Below, one piece after another: positions 1 through 8,281 of a stretch of DNA of 35,750 nucleotides. The translations under genes were made by a program, and so were the position numbers. The stretch is from Methylococcaceae bacterium (GTDB lineage: Bacteria; Pseudomonadota; Gammaproteobacteria; Methylococcales; Methylomonadaceae). The DNA lies in contig DAOUTG010000019.1 of NCBI GenBank assembly GCA_030626845.1, forward strand, positions 1 through 35,750, given 5' to 3'. The notes below the pieces were generated by a model. The model was not told where the DNA came from. It saw nothing but the letters and a program-made list of their open reading frames with translations, and did no database searches. The number at the start of each line of letters is the position of its first letter. Within the stretch, counting starts at the first letter, position 1.

Positions 1-1156
1 CATCTTTAACTTTTTCAGCTTCTTTTTCTTTAGAAATATCACGCCAAACAGTATGTATAATCTGTTTTTTTTGATAATTTAATTTAGTCAATAAAACATC
101 AACCCAAAAATCATCCCCATTTTTTTTACGATGCATCCATTCAAATTTGTTTGAACCTTTTTGAAGACATTGCAAAATCATTTCATTCGCTTTCTCACTT
201 GATAAATCTCCATTAGGCTGATAAGGGGGGGATAAATCACCAGAGTGCTTAAGTAATGCCTGTTTATTATCGTAACCCATCATATGAAAGGCTTGTTCAT
301 TACAGTCAATAAAAATACCGTCTTCAATAAGAACAATGCCATAACTTGATTTTTCAAACAAAATCTCAAAACGTTCTTTTTCTTGCTTTAATGCGTTAGT
401 TTTTTGCTTAAGCCCCTCTAAATCATTCCAATACATTTGAGCAAAGTGAAGTGCTAACAGAAAGTAGGCAAAAGCTCTTAAAGAATGCCAAAGCCACCAG
501 TTTCCATCCCATAAAATTGATGTCTCAAATAAAAGACCCGCTAAACCGAAAAGACAAAAATGATTAGAAAAATAAAAGGAATCAGGATGATGTTGCTGAT
601 GATATTTTAGGGCGAAATAACCCCAAGCAACAATAAAACCTATACCACCCACTAAATTAAAAAATGCGGCACTTAAGGTAAACTTTTTATGTTCATCTAA
701 CATCGCTAATGACATTTCAGGGTATACAATTGACCAAATGCTAAACCCAATACAAATAATAGTTAGAATTAATAAAAATTCTTTGTGAGCAAATTTTTTA
801 GAAATTCTTTCGGGTAACCAAATTAAAGCGGCAAAAAATCCACCAATAAGCGTTGCTGAGGAGTGTAGCCAAACAAAAGCCTGTCCAGGGGGAGTTTGAG
901 AATGGGCTAAATCAAGGATTCCCATTGAAATAAAACAAGCAATTAACCAAATATAATTGATGGCTAAACGCTGCTGTTTAATCATCGTGGTAACAAAAAG
1001 TGCCAGTGTAAAAGCAATTAATGCACCACCACCTTCTAAAAGAACATGAAAAAGTTGATAATTCCAATGAAAAGTTGGGAGAAAATAAAATATAATTCCA
1101 CCGAGTAACATTGGGATAATGGCGAGATAACTAGTTACCCAAAGCGATTTTAACAT
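1..1156 (-). CDS. Membrane sensor protein with N-terminal multi-TM (MASE-like) domain and PAS domain, partial
   Basis: My own reverse-strand translation from an ATG at 1156 stays open for 385 codons to the window edge, so the C-terminus is missing. Residues 1-240 hold about seven or eight hydrophobic segments with conserved-looking polar residues inside them (H37 and E41, the D82-L-A-H85 motif, H98), a pattern like the MASE3/MASE4 sensory membrane domains. A short charged helix (about 243-262) leads into a PAS domain (about 263-378) with the usual end motif around W-R-D-I-S at 371-375. Such proteins normally end in a histidine kinase, GGDEF or EAL domain, which would lie outside the window, so the output cannot be named. 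An AGGG sequence sits a few bases before the chosen ATG. The gene is divergent from moaB. The ligand is unknown; the membrane His/Asp/Glu residues could bind a metal or cofactor, which is inference. Confidence 0.8.
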   Translation of the reverse strand, partial: MLKSLWVTSYLAIIPMLLGGIIFYFLPTFHWNYQLFHVLLEGGGALIAFTLALFVTTMIKQQRLAINYIWLIACFISMGILDLAHSQTPPGQAFVWLHSSATLIGGFFAALIWLPERISKKFAHKEFLLILTIICIGFSIWSIVYPEMSLAMLDEHKKFTLSAAFFNLVGGIGFIVAWGYFALKYHQQHHPDSFYFSNHFCLFGLAGLLFETSILWDGNWWLWHSLRAFAYFLLALHFAQMYWNDLEGLKQKTNALKQEKERFEILFEKSSYGIVLIEDGIFIDCNEQAFHMMGYDNKQALLKHSGDLSPPYQPNGDLSSEKANEMILQCLQKGSNKFEWMHRKKNGDDFWVDVLLTKLNYQKKQIIHTVWRDISKEKEAEKVKD

Positions 1157-1268
1157 CAAGAAGCCCTTAGAAATGATTTTACTATTCAGATTAATGATAG
1201 TTATCAGTCCATTCTCTCTTAAAATTGGATAGAATACAAAGAAATTAACTTTAAAAAATGATTAACAA

Positions 1269-1790
1269 ATGAAAATAGAAAAAAAATTTATCCCGCTAAA
1301 AATAGCGGTATTGACTATTTCTGATACACGGTCAGAAAACGACGATACTTCTGGAAAAACTTTAGTTGGACGAATTAATAAAGCAGAACATAAAGTCGTT
1401 GAGAAAAAAATAGTGCCTGATGATATTTATCAAATTAGAGCCGTTGTTTCAAAATGGATTGCTGAACCAAGCATTAATGCCATTATTAGCACAGGGGGAA
1501 CAGGGGTAACAGGGCGAGATGGAACGCCTGAGGCTATTATTCCTTTACTTGATAAACAGTTAGATGGTTTCGGCGAAGTTTTTAGAATGATTTCTTATGA
1601 AGAAATTAAGACCTCAACCATCCAATCTCGTGCCATTGCGGGGGTGGCTAATGGATGTTATATTTTTTGTCTTCCTGGTTCTTCTAGTGCTTGTTGTACT
1701 GCTTGGGATAAACTCATACAAGCACAACTGGATCATCGAACACGCCCTTGCAATTTAGTGCAGCTTATGCCTAGGTTATTAGAACGATAA
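1269..1790 (+). CDS. moaB: Molybdenum cofactor biosynthesis protein B (MoaB/MogA family)
   Basis: The 173-residue protein is full length for MoaB. It carries the family's MPT-binding signature: the ISDTR motif near residue 17, then S-T-G-G-T-G-V-T-G-R-D-G-T-P-E-A around residues 74-89, and the C-terminal LPGSSSA stretch near 135. MoaB/MogA proteins act in the cytoplasm late in molybdenum cofactor synthesis, adenylating molybdopterin before metal insertion. Whether this copy is active (MogA-like) or the often dispensable MoaB type cannot be told from sequence alone. No other moa or moe gene lies in the window, so it is an orphan here. There is no clear Shine-Dalgarno before the ATG. The adenylation gene downstream is 123 bases away and could be transcribed separately. 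Confidence 0.93.
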   Translation: MKIEKKFIPLKIAVLTISDTRSENDDTSGKTLVGRINKAEHKVVEKKIVPDDIYQIRAVVSKWIAEPSINAIISTGGTGVTGRDGTPEAIIPLLDKQLDGFGEVFRMISYEEIKTSTIQSRAIAGVANGCYIFCLPGSSSACCTAWDKLIQAQLDHRTRPCNLVQLMPRLLER

Positions 1791-1913
1791 TAAGCATACA
1801 GTTTAAAAATGCGAAACATATCATGCTTTTTCTAGGCTTCGTTGTGTACTATTGGTAATATAAGTCTCAAGTATAAGTAAAAATAGTATGAGAGCCTAAA
1901 ATGAATAAACTAT

Positions 1914-3347
1914 ATGACAACAAATTTAATTACTGCATTTAATAGACAATGTCAACTTACCCCAGAAAAACTTGCCTTAAAAGAAGATAATCACCAACTT
2001 AGTTATCGTCAATTTCAGCAAGTGGTTAATCAACTCGCATTTTTTTTACAGCAGGAAGGCTACAACGAAAGACCGATTGCATTATTTCTTGAACGCGGTA
2101 TCAATGCAACGATTGTGATTTATGCCATATTAACGATGGGTGCAAGTTATTTACCTTTAGATATAAAAAACCCAGCTAGTCGGCTTAATACAATTGTTGA
2201 GGATGCCAAACCACAATTAATTATTGGACAAGGCAAGCGACCCAATGAATTGTTTCAGTCACAAATTTGGCTAGATTTAGAGGAATTTGAAAAAACGAGT
2301 TTATTACCTAAAAGCGTTGTCGTTGAAACGGAATCTATTGCCGCAATTCTTTATACTTCAGGTTCTACAGGATCTCCTAAGGGAATTGCTTTAAGTCATC
2401 GAGCAATGACTAATTTTGTTTTCTGGGCGGTACAAACATTTAAGCTTAATAGTCATGATCGTATAGCAAGTCTTGCTCCGTTTCATTTTGATTTGTCGGT
2501 ATTTGATTTATTTGCAACGCTTGCCACGGGAGCTACTATTTATTTTGTTCCAATCAAGCTGACACTTTCTCCAAGTCGTTTAACGGTATGGCTTGCTGAA
2601 ATGCAAATCACCACCTTTTATACCGTTCCATCATTACTAAGTTTTATTGCTCTAAAAGGTAATCTTGTTAATGCTAACTTGAAACTATTAAGACAGATTT
2701 TATTTGCAGGGGAGGTTTTTCCCTCTCAACAACTTATAAAATTAGCCGGTTTATTACCCAAAGTTGAACTTTATAATTTATATGGCCCTACCGAAACGAA
2801 TGTATGTTGCTATTGGAAAGTTGATAGAAAACGTTTAAAAAACCAAACCTCAATTCCAATTGGTCATTCTGCTTGTGGCTCGCAATTATCTACTTCAAAA
2901 GAAGGAGAAATGTGGGTTAAAAGCGATAATAATTTTTCAGGTTATTGGCAACAAGGAAAGTTGATTAGTCGAAATCCTAATGATGCCTATGCAACAGGGG
3001 ATAAAGTATCTCAAAACGCTTATAAAGAATACTGTTATCACGGCCGTCTGGATAGAATGCTAAAATGCTCAGGGTACCGAGTTGAACCTGCTGAAATTGA
3101 AACAATTATTAATCGGGTTGTAGGTGTTATTGTATGTGTGGTTATTGGTATTAATGATAGTAGCAGTGGACAACGTCCCGCTGCCGTCCTGATTTTAAAT
3201 AGGGATGCTAATCTAGCCATTGTTATCAAACAGATCAAACAACAGTTACCCAGCTATATGCAGCCTGTTAAATTCAAAATTTTAGATAATTTACCGAAAT
3301 TATCAAGTGGTAAAACCGATTATATTGCTCTTAGCCAACTTTTTTAA
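1914..3347 (+). CDS. Amino-acid adenylating (AMP-forming) enzyme, stand-alone A domain
   Basis: This is a 477-residue ANL-superfamily enzyme without a fused carrier domain. Core motifs are intact: A3 Y-T-S-G-S-T-G-S-P-K-G at 147-157, A4 H-F-D-L-S at 191-195, A5 L-Y-G-P-T-E-T-N at 289-296, A7 Y-A-T-G-D at 359-363, the A8 hinge G-R-L-D-R at 377-381, and A10 P-K-L-S-S-G-K with catalytic K467. D193 falls where NRPS A domains and DltA carry the Asp that holds the substrate amino group, so an amino acid is the likely substrate rather than a fatty acid. The stop is 6 bases before the dehydrogenase ATG, so the two are an operon. That pairing recalls PltF/PigI (L-prolyl-AMP ligase) with PltE/PigA. A DltA-like role is the main alternative. 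The ATG has no Shine-Dalgarno; a TGA just upstream in frame rules out an earlier start. A 13-codon ORF starting at 1901 overlaps the start in another frame. Confidence 0.85.
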   Translation: MTTNLITAFNRQCQLTPEKLALKEDNHQLSYRQFQQVVNQLAFFLQQEGYNERPIALFLERGINATIVIYAILTMGASYLPLDIKNPASRLNTIVEDAKPQLIIGQGKRPNELFQSQIWLDLEEFEKTSLLPKSVVVETESIAAILYTSGSTGSPKGIALSHRAMTNFVFWAVQTFKLNSHDRIASLAPFHFDLSVFDLFATLATGATIYFVPIKLTLSPSRLTVWLAEMQITTFYTVPSLLSFIALKGNLVNANLKLLRQILFAGEVFPSQQLIKLAGLLPKVELYNLYGPTETNVCCYWKVDRKRLKNQTSIPIGHSACGSQLSTSKEGEMWVKSDNNFSGYWQQGKLISRNPNDAYATGDKVSQNAYKEYCYHGRLDRMLKCSGYRVEPAEIETIINRVVGVIVCVVIGINDSSSGQRPAAVLILNRDANLAIVIKQIKQQLPSYMQPVKFKILDNLPKLSSGKTDYIALSQLF

Positions 3348-3353
3348 ATCATT

Positions 3354-4451
3354 ATGAATTATGACTTTAGTCAAATCCCTTCGCAAGGCGATAAATACGC
3401 ATCGCGCCTACGTCTCCGTCATTGTGGCAGACTTCAATTTTTAAAACATGCCGTTTCTACTGAATTAGGTGGACATGGAGATAATTTTACCAATCTAATT
3501 ATAGTCCACCAAGAACTTGGAAAACAATGCTTAGATAGTGGCTTAATATTATCTATTAATGCCCATTTATGGGGTGCAATATTTCCACTAATCACCTATG
3601 GATCAGTTCAACAAAAACAACGGTGGCTACCCGCTTTATTATCAGGTGAAATGATAGCAGGTCATGCCATTACAGAACCTCAAGCAGGTTCAGATATCAA
3701 AGCCTTAACAACAACAGCCACGTTAACAGACCGGGGCTTTCTTTTGAAAGGTCATAAACGTTTTATTACGAATTGCCCAATAGCAGATACCTTAATTATT
3801 TATGCAAAATTAGATAATAAATTAACCGCTTTTTTAGTAAAAGAAGATGATGAAAAAGTATTTTTTACTGATAATCATCAAGTAATAGGCTGTGCATCTG
3901 CCACAATGGGGGATGTTCTTTTAGAAAACTGTTTAATTCCTCTTGATAGAAAACTAGGCAAAACAGGGGCTGGGACACTAATAATACAGCATGCACTGGA
4001 ATTAGAACGTTCTTTTGTGTTTGCAGGTATTAGTGGGATTATGGATTGGCAATTGGATACGGTCATAAAATATAGCCGTGAGCGTAAAGTTAATGGGGCG
4101 CATTTAGGAAAAAACCAAGCCATTAGCCATAAAATTGCTGAAATGAAATTACGATTAGAAACGATCACTTTATGGCTTAATGAATGTGCGCGTTTAAAAA
4201 TTAAAAATAAACGTTTAACACTTGTCAGCGCGCAAACCAAGTTATATGCCTCTGAGGCTTTTTTACAGTCAAGCTTAGATGCCATACAAATTATGGGAAC
4301 AATGGGTTTATTGGAGACTAATAAAATGAATAACCTAGTTCAAGACGCATTGGCAAGCCGTTTATTTTCAGGCTCATCTGAGATACAAAAAAATATAATT
4401 GCAGCATTACTAGGAACAGGAGAGGGCTATAAAGGAGAAGAAAAAAAATGA
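3354..4451 (+). CDS. Acyl-CoA dehydrogenase-fold flavoprotein, PltE/isovaleryl-CoA-dehydrogenase-like
   Basis: The 365-residue protein has the acyl-CoA dehydrogenase signature I-T-E-P-Q-A-G-S-D at 106-114, the F-I-T-N flavin segment at 137-140 and the C-terminal S-G-S-S-E-I-Q-K motif at 339-346. Short- and medium-chain enzymes have the catalytic Glu just before the Gly of that last motif; here it is S339. Instead L-E-L-E-R at 215-219 places E218 where isovaleryl-CoA dehydrogenase keeps its base. To my knowledge prolyl-carrier dehydrogenases (PltE, RedW, PigA) share that arrangement. With the adenylating enzyme 6 bases upstream, the simplest reading is oxidation of an enzyme-activated aminoacyl thioester, but neither substrate nor carrier can be read from the window. 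Its TGA overlaps the next gene's ATG (ATGA), which suggests translational coupling. It is slightly shorter than the usual 380 residues or so, mainly at the N-terminus. Confidence 0.85.
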   Translation: MNYDFSQIPSQGDKYASRLRLRHCGRLQFLKHAVSTELGGHGDNFTNLIIVHQELGKQCLDSGLILSINAHLWGAIFPLITYGSVQQKQRWLPALLSGEMIAGHAITEPQAGSDIKALTTTATLTDRGFLLKGHKRFITNCPIADTLIIYAKLDNKLTAFLVKEDDEKVFFTDNHQVIGCASATMGDVLLENCLIPLDRKLGKTGAGTLIIQHALELERSFVFAGISGIMDWQLDTVIKYSRERKVNGAHLGKNQAISHKIAEMKLRLETITLWLNECARLKIKNKRLTLVSAQTKLYASEAFLQSSLDAIQIMGTMGLLETNKMNNLVQDALASRLFSGSSEIQKNIIAALLGTGEGYKGEEKK

Positions 4452-4759
4452 TTTTCCAGTTTTTATTTATTATCCTACTTTTATTTTCATCAAATATTAA
4501 TGTTAATGCGGAAGGAAATTGCTCATTAAACGGAATACGATTATATGGAAAAGTTCAGTTTGTTAGCTCTTTTTCAGATATTAAAATTCAGTATGTGAGT
4601 GCTTTTCCTGATTTAAAGGTTCAATTTGTAAATGCTTTTCCTAAGAGTTGTGGGCAATGGCAACGTGTAGAATCATTTCCTGATTTTAAAGTACAAATTG
4701 TTAATTCTTTTCCAAATTTAACGATTAAGGAAGTTTATTCATTTCCTGGTATGAATTAA
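4448..4759 (+). CDS. Small secreted protein built of 11-residue S-F-P-D repeats
   Basis: I do not recognise a named family. The 103-residue product has a signal peptide (about 1-21, cut after V-N-A) and then almost nothing but six repeats of about 11 residues from 34 to 101, with consensus hydrophobic-K-V-Q-hydrophobic-V-(N/S)-(A/S)-F-P-D. The fourth unit, around W71, carries a two-residue insertion and C68, which could pair with C25. Alternating hydrophobic positions and a turn at F-P-D suggest stacked beta strands, for example a small solenoid or ladder; this is inference. Its ATG overlaps the dehydrogenase stop in ATGA, and the lipoprotein gene follows after 3 bases, so it is embedded in the operon and its translation is likely coupled. 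Export puts it in the periplasm or outside, away from the two cytoplasmic enzymes. Confidence 0.8.
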   Translation: MIFQFLFIILLLFSSNINVNAEGNCSLNGIRLYGKVQFVSSFSDIKIQYVSAFPDLKVQFVNAFPKSCGQWQRVESFPDFKVQIVNSFPNLTIKEVYSFPGMN

Positions 4760-4762
4760 AGT

Positions 4763-5317
4763 ATGAAATGTTTAAAAATTATTTTGTTAGCGAGTTTATT
4801 ATCGTTAATCAATAGTTGTGCAACTTTAAGTCGTGAAGATTGTATGCAGGGGTCATGGTTTGAATTAGGGCTTAGAGATGGTCGACAGGGAAAAACTTTT
4901 ACTCGTTTTGGGCAGCACCAAAAAGCTTGTTCAGAATATGGTATTCGCATAGATAAAAAACAATATAATGTAGGGCGCGAACAAGGTCTACAAGATTATT
5001 GTTTACTTGATAATGCCATTGAAATGGGTTTACAGGGTCGTCGCTATCAATCGGTTTGCCCTACTGAAATTCATGCTACTTTTTTACGCTATAATCAAGC
5101 CGCTTATGAGGTTTATCGCTGTCAAGAAGATTTAGAAGACTTAGATGATGAGTTATTTGATAAAGAAAACAGTTTGTTAAGTAATAAATTAACTGATGAT
5201 GATCGCTCAAATATTCGGGTTGATATTCGAGATTTAGACCGTGAACGACAAAGAATACGTGATGATCTTTATTCAAGAGAACGCCGATTAGACTATTTGA
5301 TTGAAAGAGGCTATTAA
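4763..5317 (+). CDS. DUF2799-family outer-membrane-type lipoprotein
   Basis: The 184-residue protein starts with a lipoprotein signal peptide ending L-I-N-S-C, so C19 would be lipidated after cleavage by signal peptidase II. No Asp follows the Cys (A-T-L comes next), which favours transfer to the outer membrane. The middle holds repeated G-x3-G-x-x-G-type segments with cysteines (W-F-E-L-G-L-R-D-G near 52-60, then Y-N-V-G-R-E-Q-G-L near 68-76, and E-M-G-L-Q-G-R near 87-93), which I recognise as the DUF2799 pattern. The last 60 residues are highly charged and probably form a helical coiled coil. DUF2799 has no established function. It is the last gene of the operon starting at 1914 and ends 22 bases before the convergent exporter gene. 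Confidence 0.82.
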   Translation: MKCLKIILLASLLSLINSCATLSREDCMQGSWFELGLRDGRQGKTFTRFGQHQKACSEYGIRIDKKQYNVGREQGLQDYCLLDNAIEMGLQGRRYQSVCPTEIHATFLRYNQAAYEVYRCQEDLEDLDDELFDKENSLLSNKLTDDDRSNIRVDIRDLDRERQRIRDDLYSRERRLDYLIERGY

Positions 5318-5339
5318 GCAGGCTAAAACATAGGTCTAC

Positions 5340-7649
5340 TTATTTTTTAGTCTTTATAGATTTACTTTGAATAACAATGGGACAAAATAAAAACCCTAAT
5401 ATCACACCCGAAGTTACAACCTCTGCCAAAATTTGTAAAATCTTTGTTTGAGAAATCATTAAGCAACCAAAGGCTAAAGCACTAGTCAGCATAGAGGCTG
5501 CCATTGCTTGATAGGTCAAAGCAATATTCTCTCCCCGATTTTCTTGATAAAAAATACCATAATCCACACAAATGGCAGTCACTAATAAGAATCCTACTAA
5601 GTGTAAAAAACTAATCGCAACCCCTTGTAATGACCATAAAGCAAGAATAATAACAGCGGATAAACAAGCAGGTGCGAGTGTTTGTAAAGTCTTAACTAAG
5701 CTTCTATAACGAATCATGAGTAATAAACTAATAAGCCCTAAGCCTGCTAATAACATTATTTGCGCCCGATGTTGATAATCGACAGCCATTTTATTTAGCA
5801 TGTCACGTTGACTAAAATAATGAACATTTTCATCATTAGAAAATATATTGTCTAAACGGGCTGAATTATGTTGACTTAACCAAATAATAAGTAAAACCTG
5901 TTGTGGGTGAATAATAATTTGATTGCTTAATAGTCGTCCTAAAGGCGTTGTTAATAACTTTTCAAGGGTTAAAAATTTATGTGGGGAATAATCCAAGCGA
6001 CCTAAATGATGAACAGATAACCCTTGTAACTTTAGTGCTTGTTGCCATTGCTTAATAACAGCGGGTGTTACAGCCTTATCAAATAATTGGCTATTTATTT
6101 GTTGCTGCTGTTTGGATAAAACCCAAGGATATAAACCAAAATAATCACTTAAATCACCTTGTGTTTTAAGTTGATCCAAGATTTTATAAACTTGTTCACC
6201 TCGTTGTAAAACCTGTTCTACATTTTTAGCATGAACTAATATAAAACGCCCGGGTTCCATACTGACCATTCGTGAACGAATTCGTTTATCAATTACTTTT
6301 AAATCGTTAAGTTCTGGGGTTAGTTCTTGTAAATCCTGCATCCAAGTTAAATGACCTAATACATAAAAACACCCTAAACTAATGAGTATTAATAGACTTA
6401 AAAGTGCTGCTTGCCAGCGTTGACAAAAATCCAACCATACACTTAATAAGTTTAATTTTAAACACGACGCTTGTTGTTGCGTTTTTATCATCAAATGAGG
6501 TAGTAAATAACGGGTTAAAGCTAATGAGACTAAAATTCCCGTTCCTGCATAAACCGCCACTTGTTGAAAACCTGGATAACCTGATAATCCTAAAGCGAAG
6601 TAACCAATTAAGGTCGTAACGCCCCCCATTAACATTGAGGGAAATATTTTAATAATCGCATTAACACGTTGATTTTCAGGACTTACTTGTCCGTGTACCA
6701 ATGCGTGAATAGGGTAATCAATACAAATTCCGACCAAGGTAGTTCCAATCGCCATTGTCATCCCATGAACAAAGCCAAAAATTAATTGTGTTATTAGAAC
6801 GGCGCTACAAACAACCGTAATAAGTAAACAAGCAACCCAGAATAAAACCCGAAAGGAGCGAAATAAAATAAAGAAAAGTCCTGTTAAAGCAAATGATGAG
6901 AGAATACTAATAAAAGTAATATCGCTCTGCATCCGCTTTTGAGTGCTAACAGCAAACACAGGAACGCCTGTCATTTCCAATTTTGATGGACTATTAAACT
7001 TTTCTTTTTGTTGATTAAAAATAGTTTGAATTTGTTGTTGAATAATAACGTGCGTTTCAAATTCCATTCCTGATTTATCGGTTTCTAAAATTAAATTTTG
7101 ATAATGATGATCCTTTTTCAAACTAGGTTTAAATTGTTCAGATAGATTTTTAAAACTGGTTAATGAGAGCAGTAAAGGGTCATATTTAACAATTTGTTTA
7201 ACAATGTCACTTTGTGGAGATAAAAGTGCCGCTTTTAAGGCTTCTGCCCGCTTTTGTAAATTTTCAGGTTTAAAGATAACCGCTAAATCTGTTTGAGGAT
7301 CGCGACTATAAAGTTGTGCTGCATGATGTTTATAAAGTGAACTAATAGTTTTAATCGTACTTTGCGTTTCACCTGCAAGCCAAACATCGTTAACCCCTTT
7401 TATATTTTTAAAAATGGTTGTAAGTGTATTAATAAACCTAGTATCAGCTAAAGATTCGGGAGAACCTATGGATAAAATATAACGTTTTGATAATGTTCCT
7501 GATTGAATTTCACTGGCAAGTAGTATTTCTTCTGCAGTTTCACCTGCAATAAAAAAAGTAGATAGATCGGTTTTAAAATTTATTGAAAGGAAGGTAATAG
7601 CAATCAAGAATGGCAATAACAAAAAAAAACTTGATTTTAATTTTTGCAT
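5340..7649 (-). CDS. MMPL/RND-superfamily exporter
   Basis: The 769-residue integral membrane protein has the RND layout in duplicate: one N-terminal TM helix, a large periplasmic loop (about 30-235), five TM helices (about 240-390), then another TM near 410-430, a second loop (about 430-625) and a final TM bundle (about 630-760). The TM segments carry the G-x-D-Y-type residues expected for proton relay (I-C-I-D-Y near 310 and I-C-V-D-Y in the second half). It fits the predicted-exporter group COG4258, whose members sit beside LolA-like proteins in aryl polyene and other lipid-type clusters and probably move lipids or hydrophobic products out of the inner membrane. The LolA-like gene ends 5 bases upstream, so the two are co-translated. 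The substrate is unknown. It is convergent with the operon at 1914-5317. Confidence 0.85.
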   Translation of the reverse strand: MQKLKSSFFLLLPFLIAITFLSINFKTDLSTFFIAGETAEEILLASEIQSGTLSKRYILSIGSPESLADTRFINTLTTIFKNIKGVNDVWLAGETQSTIKTISSLYKHHAAQLYSRDPQTDLAVIFKPENLQKRAEALKAALLSPQSDIVKQIVKYDPLLLSLTSFKNLSEQFKPSLKKDHHYQNLILETDKSGMEFETHVIIQQQIQTIFNQQKEKFNSPSKLEMTGVPVFAVSTQKRMQSDITFISILSSFALTGLFFILFRSFRVLFWVACLLITVVCSAVLITQLIFGFVHGMTMAIGTTLVGICIDYPIHALVHGQVSPENQRVNAIIKIFPSMLMGGVTTLIGYFALGLSGYPGFQQVAVYAGTGILVSLALTRYLLPHLMIKTQQQASCLKLNLLSVWLDFCQRWQAALLSLLILISLGCFYVLGHLTWMQDLQELTPELNDLKVIDKRIRSRMVSMEPGRFILVHAKNVEQVLQRGEQVYKILDQLKTQGDLSDYFGLYPWVLSKQQQQINSQLFDKAVTPAVIKQWQQALKLQGLSVHHLGRLDYSPHKFLTLEKLLTTPLGRLLSNQIIIHPQQVLLIIWLSQHNSARLDNIFSNDENVHYFSQRDMLNKMAVDYQHRAQIMLLAGLGLISLLLMIRYRSLVKTLQTLAPACLSAVIILALWSLQGVAISFLHLVGFLLVTAICVDYGIFYQENRGENIALTYQAMAASMLTSALAFGCLMISQTKILQILAEVVTSGVILGFLFCPIVIQSKSIKTKK

Positions 7650-7654
7650 TAAGA

Positions 7655-8281
7655 CTAACCTTTTAATAATTTCAATAATTGATTAATTATTTTTTCGGTT
7701 GAATCATTGATCTTTTGAGGTTTTAAAGTAAATTCACTACGATCATTATCAGGGTCGATAATTAATAAATAATTAGCCGCTTGTTTAGCTAAACCTTGCA
7801 TGATAACTTTAAAGGGCTGTTCTTCCTCATCGTAATCTTTGGCAGTTAAGGTGATTGTCCATTGATTATCTGTATTGGAAAACTCAAGGGAATACTGCTT
7901 TTTCAGGGCAATTAAATCACCATTAATCAGGCTTTTAAATGTGTTGATATGCAAGCTTATAGGAAGATCATCACTCATTTGAGTTTGATAGCGTTGATTA
8001 TCATTTTTATTATAATAATATAGCTGGTTTCCAACGACTCCCATGATTTCAATGGAAGGTGTTTGTTGTGATTTGAGTAAAATATTTTCAGGCGTTGAAT
8101 AAAAATAACCTTGACTAACCATATCTTCGGTGAATAAACCCATACTGCGTTTTTCTTGATAAGCGATAGCAATCGCCTGTTTAGGTTTCATTCTTGCAAA
8201 GACCGTTTCTAATGATTCGTTTGCAAAACCTAAAGACGGTAGTATCAAAAGAAATAATAAAAAATTTATTAATTTAGTCAT
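7655..8281 (-). CDS. LolA-like periplasmic lipid/lipoprotein carrier
   Basis: The 208-residue protein has a signal peptide (about 1-20, cut after G-F-A) and a beta-rich body typical of LolA-related proteins: an early segment on substrate shielding (F-A-R-M-K-P), a run of hydrophobic-polar strands, and a C-terminal K-P-Q-K-I region. It lies 5 bases upstream of the MMPL exporter gene, the usual pairing for this LolA subtype, and would accept a hydrophobic cargo at the periplasmic face of the exporter. The housekeeping LolA that serves all lipoproteins is normally near ftsK/rarA, so this is probably the specialised paralogue (inference). The sequence ATGACTAAATTA of its start is nearly repeated 16 bases upstream, so a start shift is possible but would be out of frame. 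Confidence 0.75.
   Translation of the reverse strand: MTKLINFLLFLLILPSLGFANESLETVFARMKPKQAIAIAYQEKRSMGLFTEDMVSQGYFYSTPENILLKSQQTPSIEIMGVVGNQLYYYNKNDNQRYQTQMSDDLPISLHINTFKSLINGDLIALKKQYSLEFSNTDNQWTITLTAKDYDEEEQPFKVIMQGLAKQAANYLLIIDPDNDRSEFTLKPQKINDSTEKIINQLLKLLKG

Noticed and set aside
1901-1942. Short ORF (13 codons) overlapping the start of the adenylation gene
   Set aside because: It could be a leader peptide, but its Shine-Dalgarno is weak and nothing in its sequence is distinctive. I mention it only with the adenylation gene.
3878-4285. 135-codon minus-strand open frame inside the dehydrogenase gene
   Set aside because: It lies wholly opposite a well-supported gene and its sequence shows no domain; it is a shadow frame.
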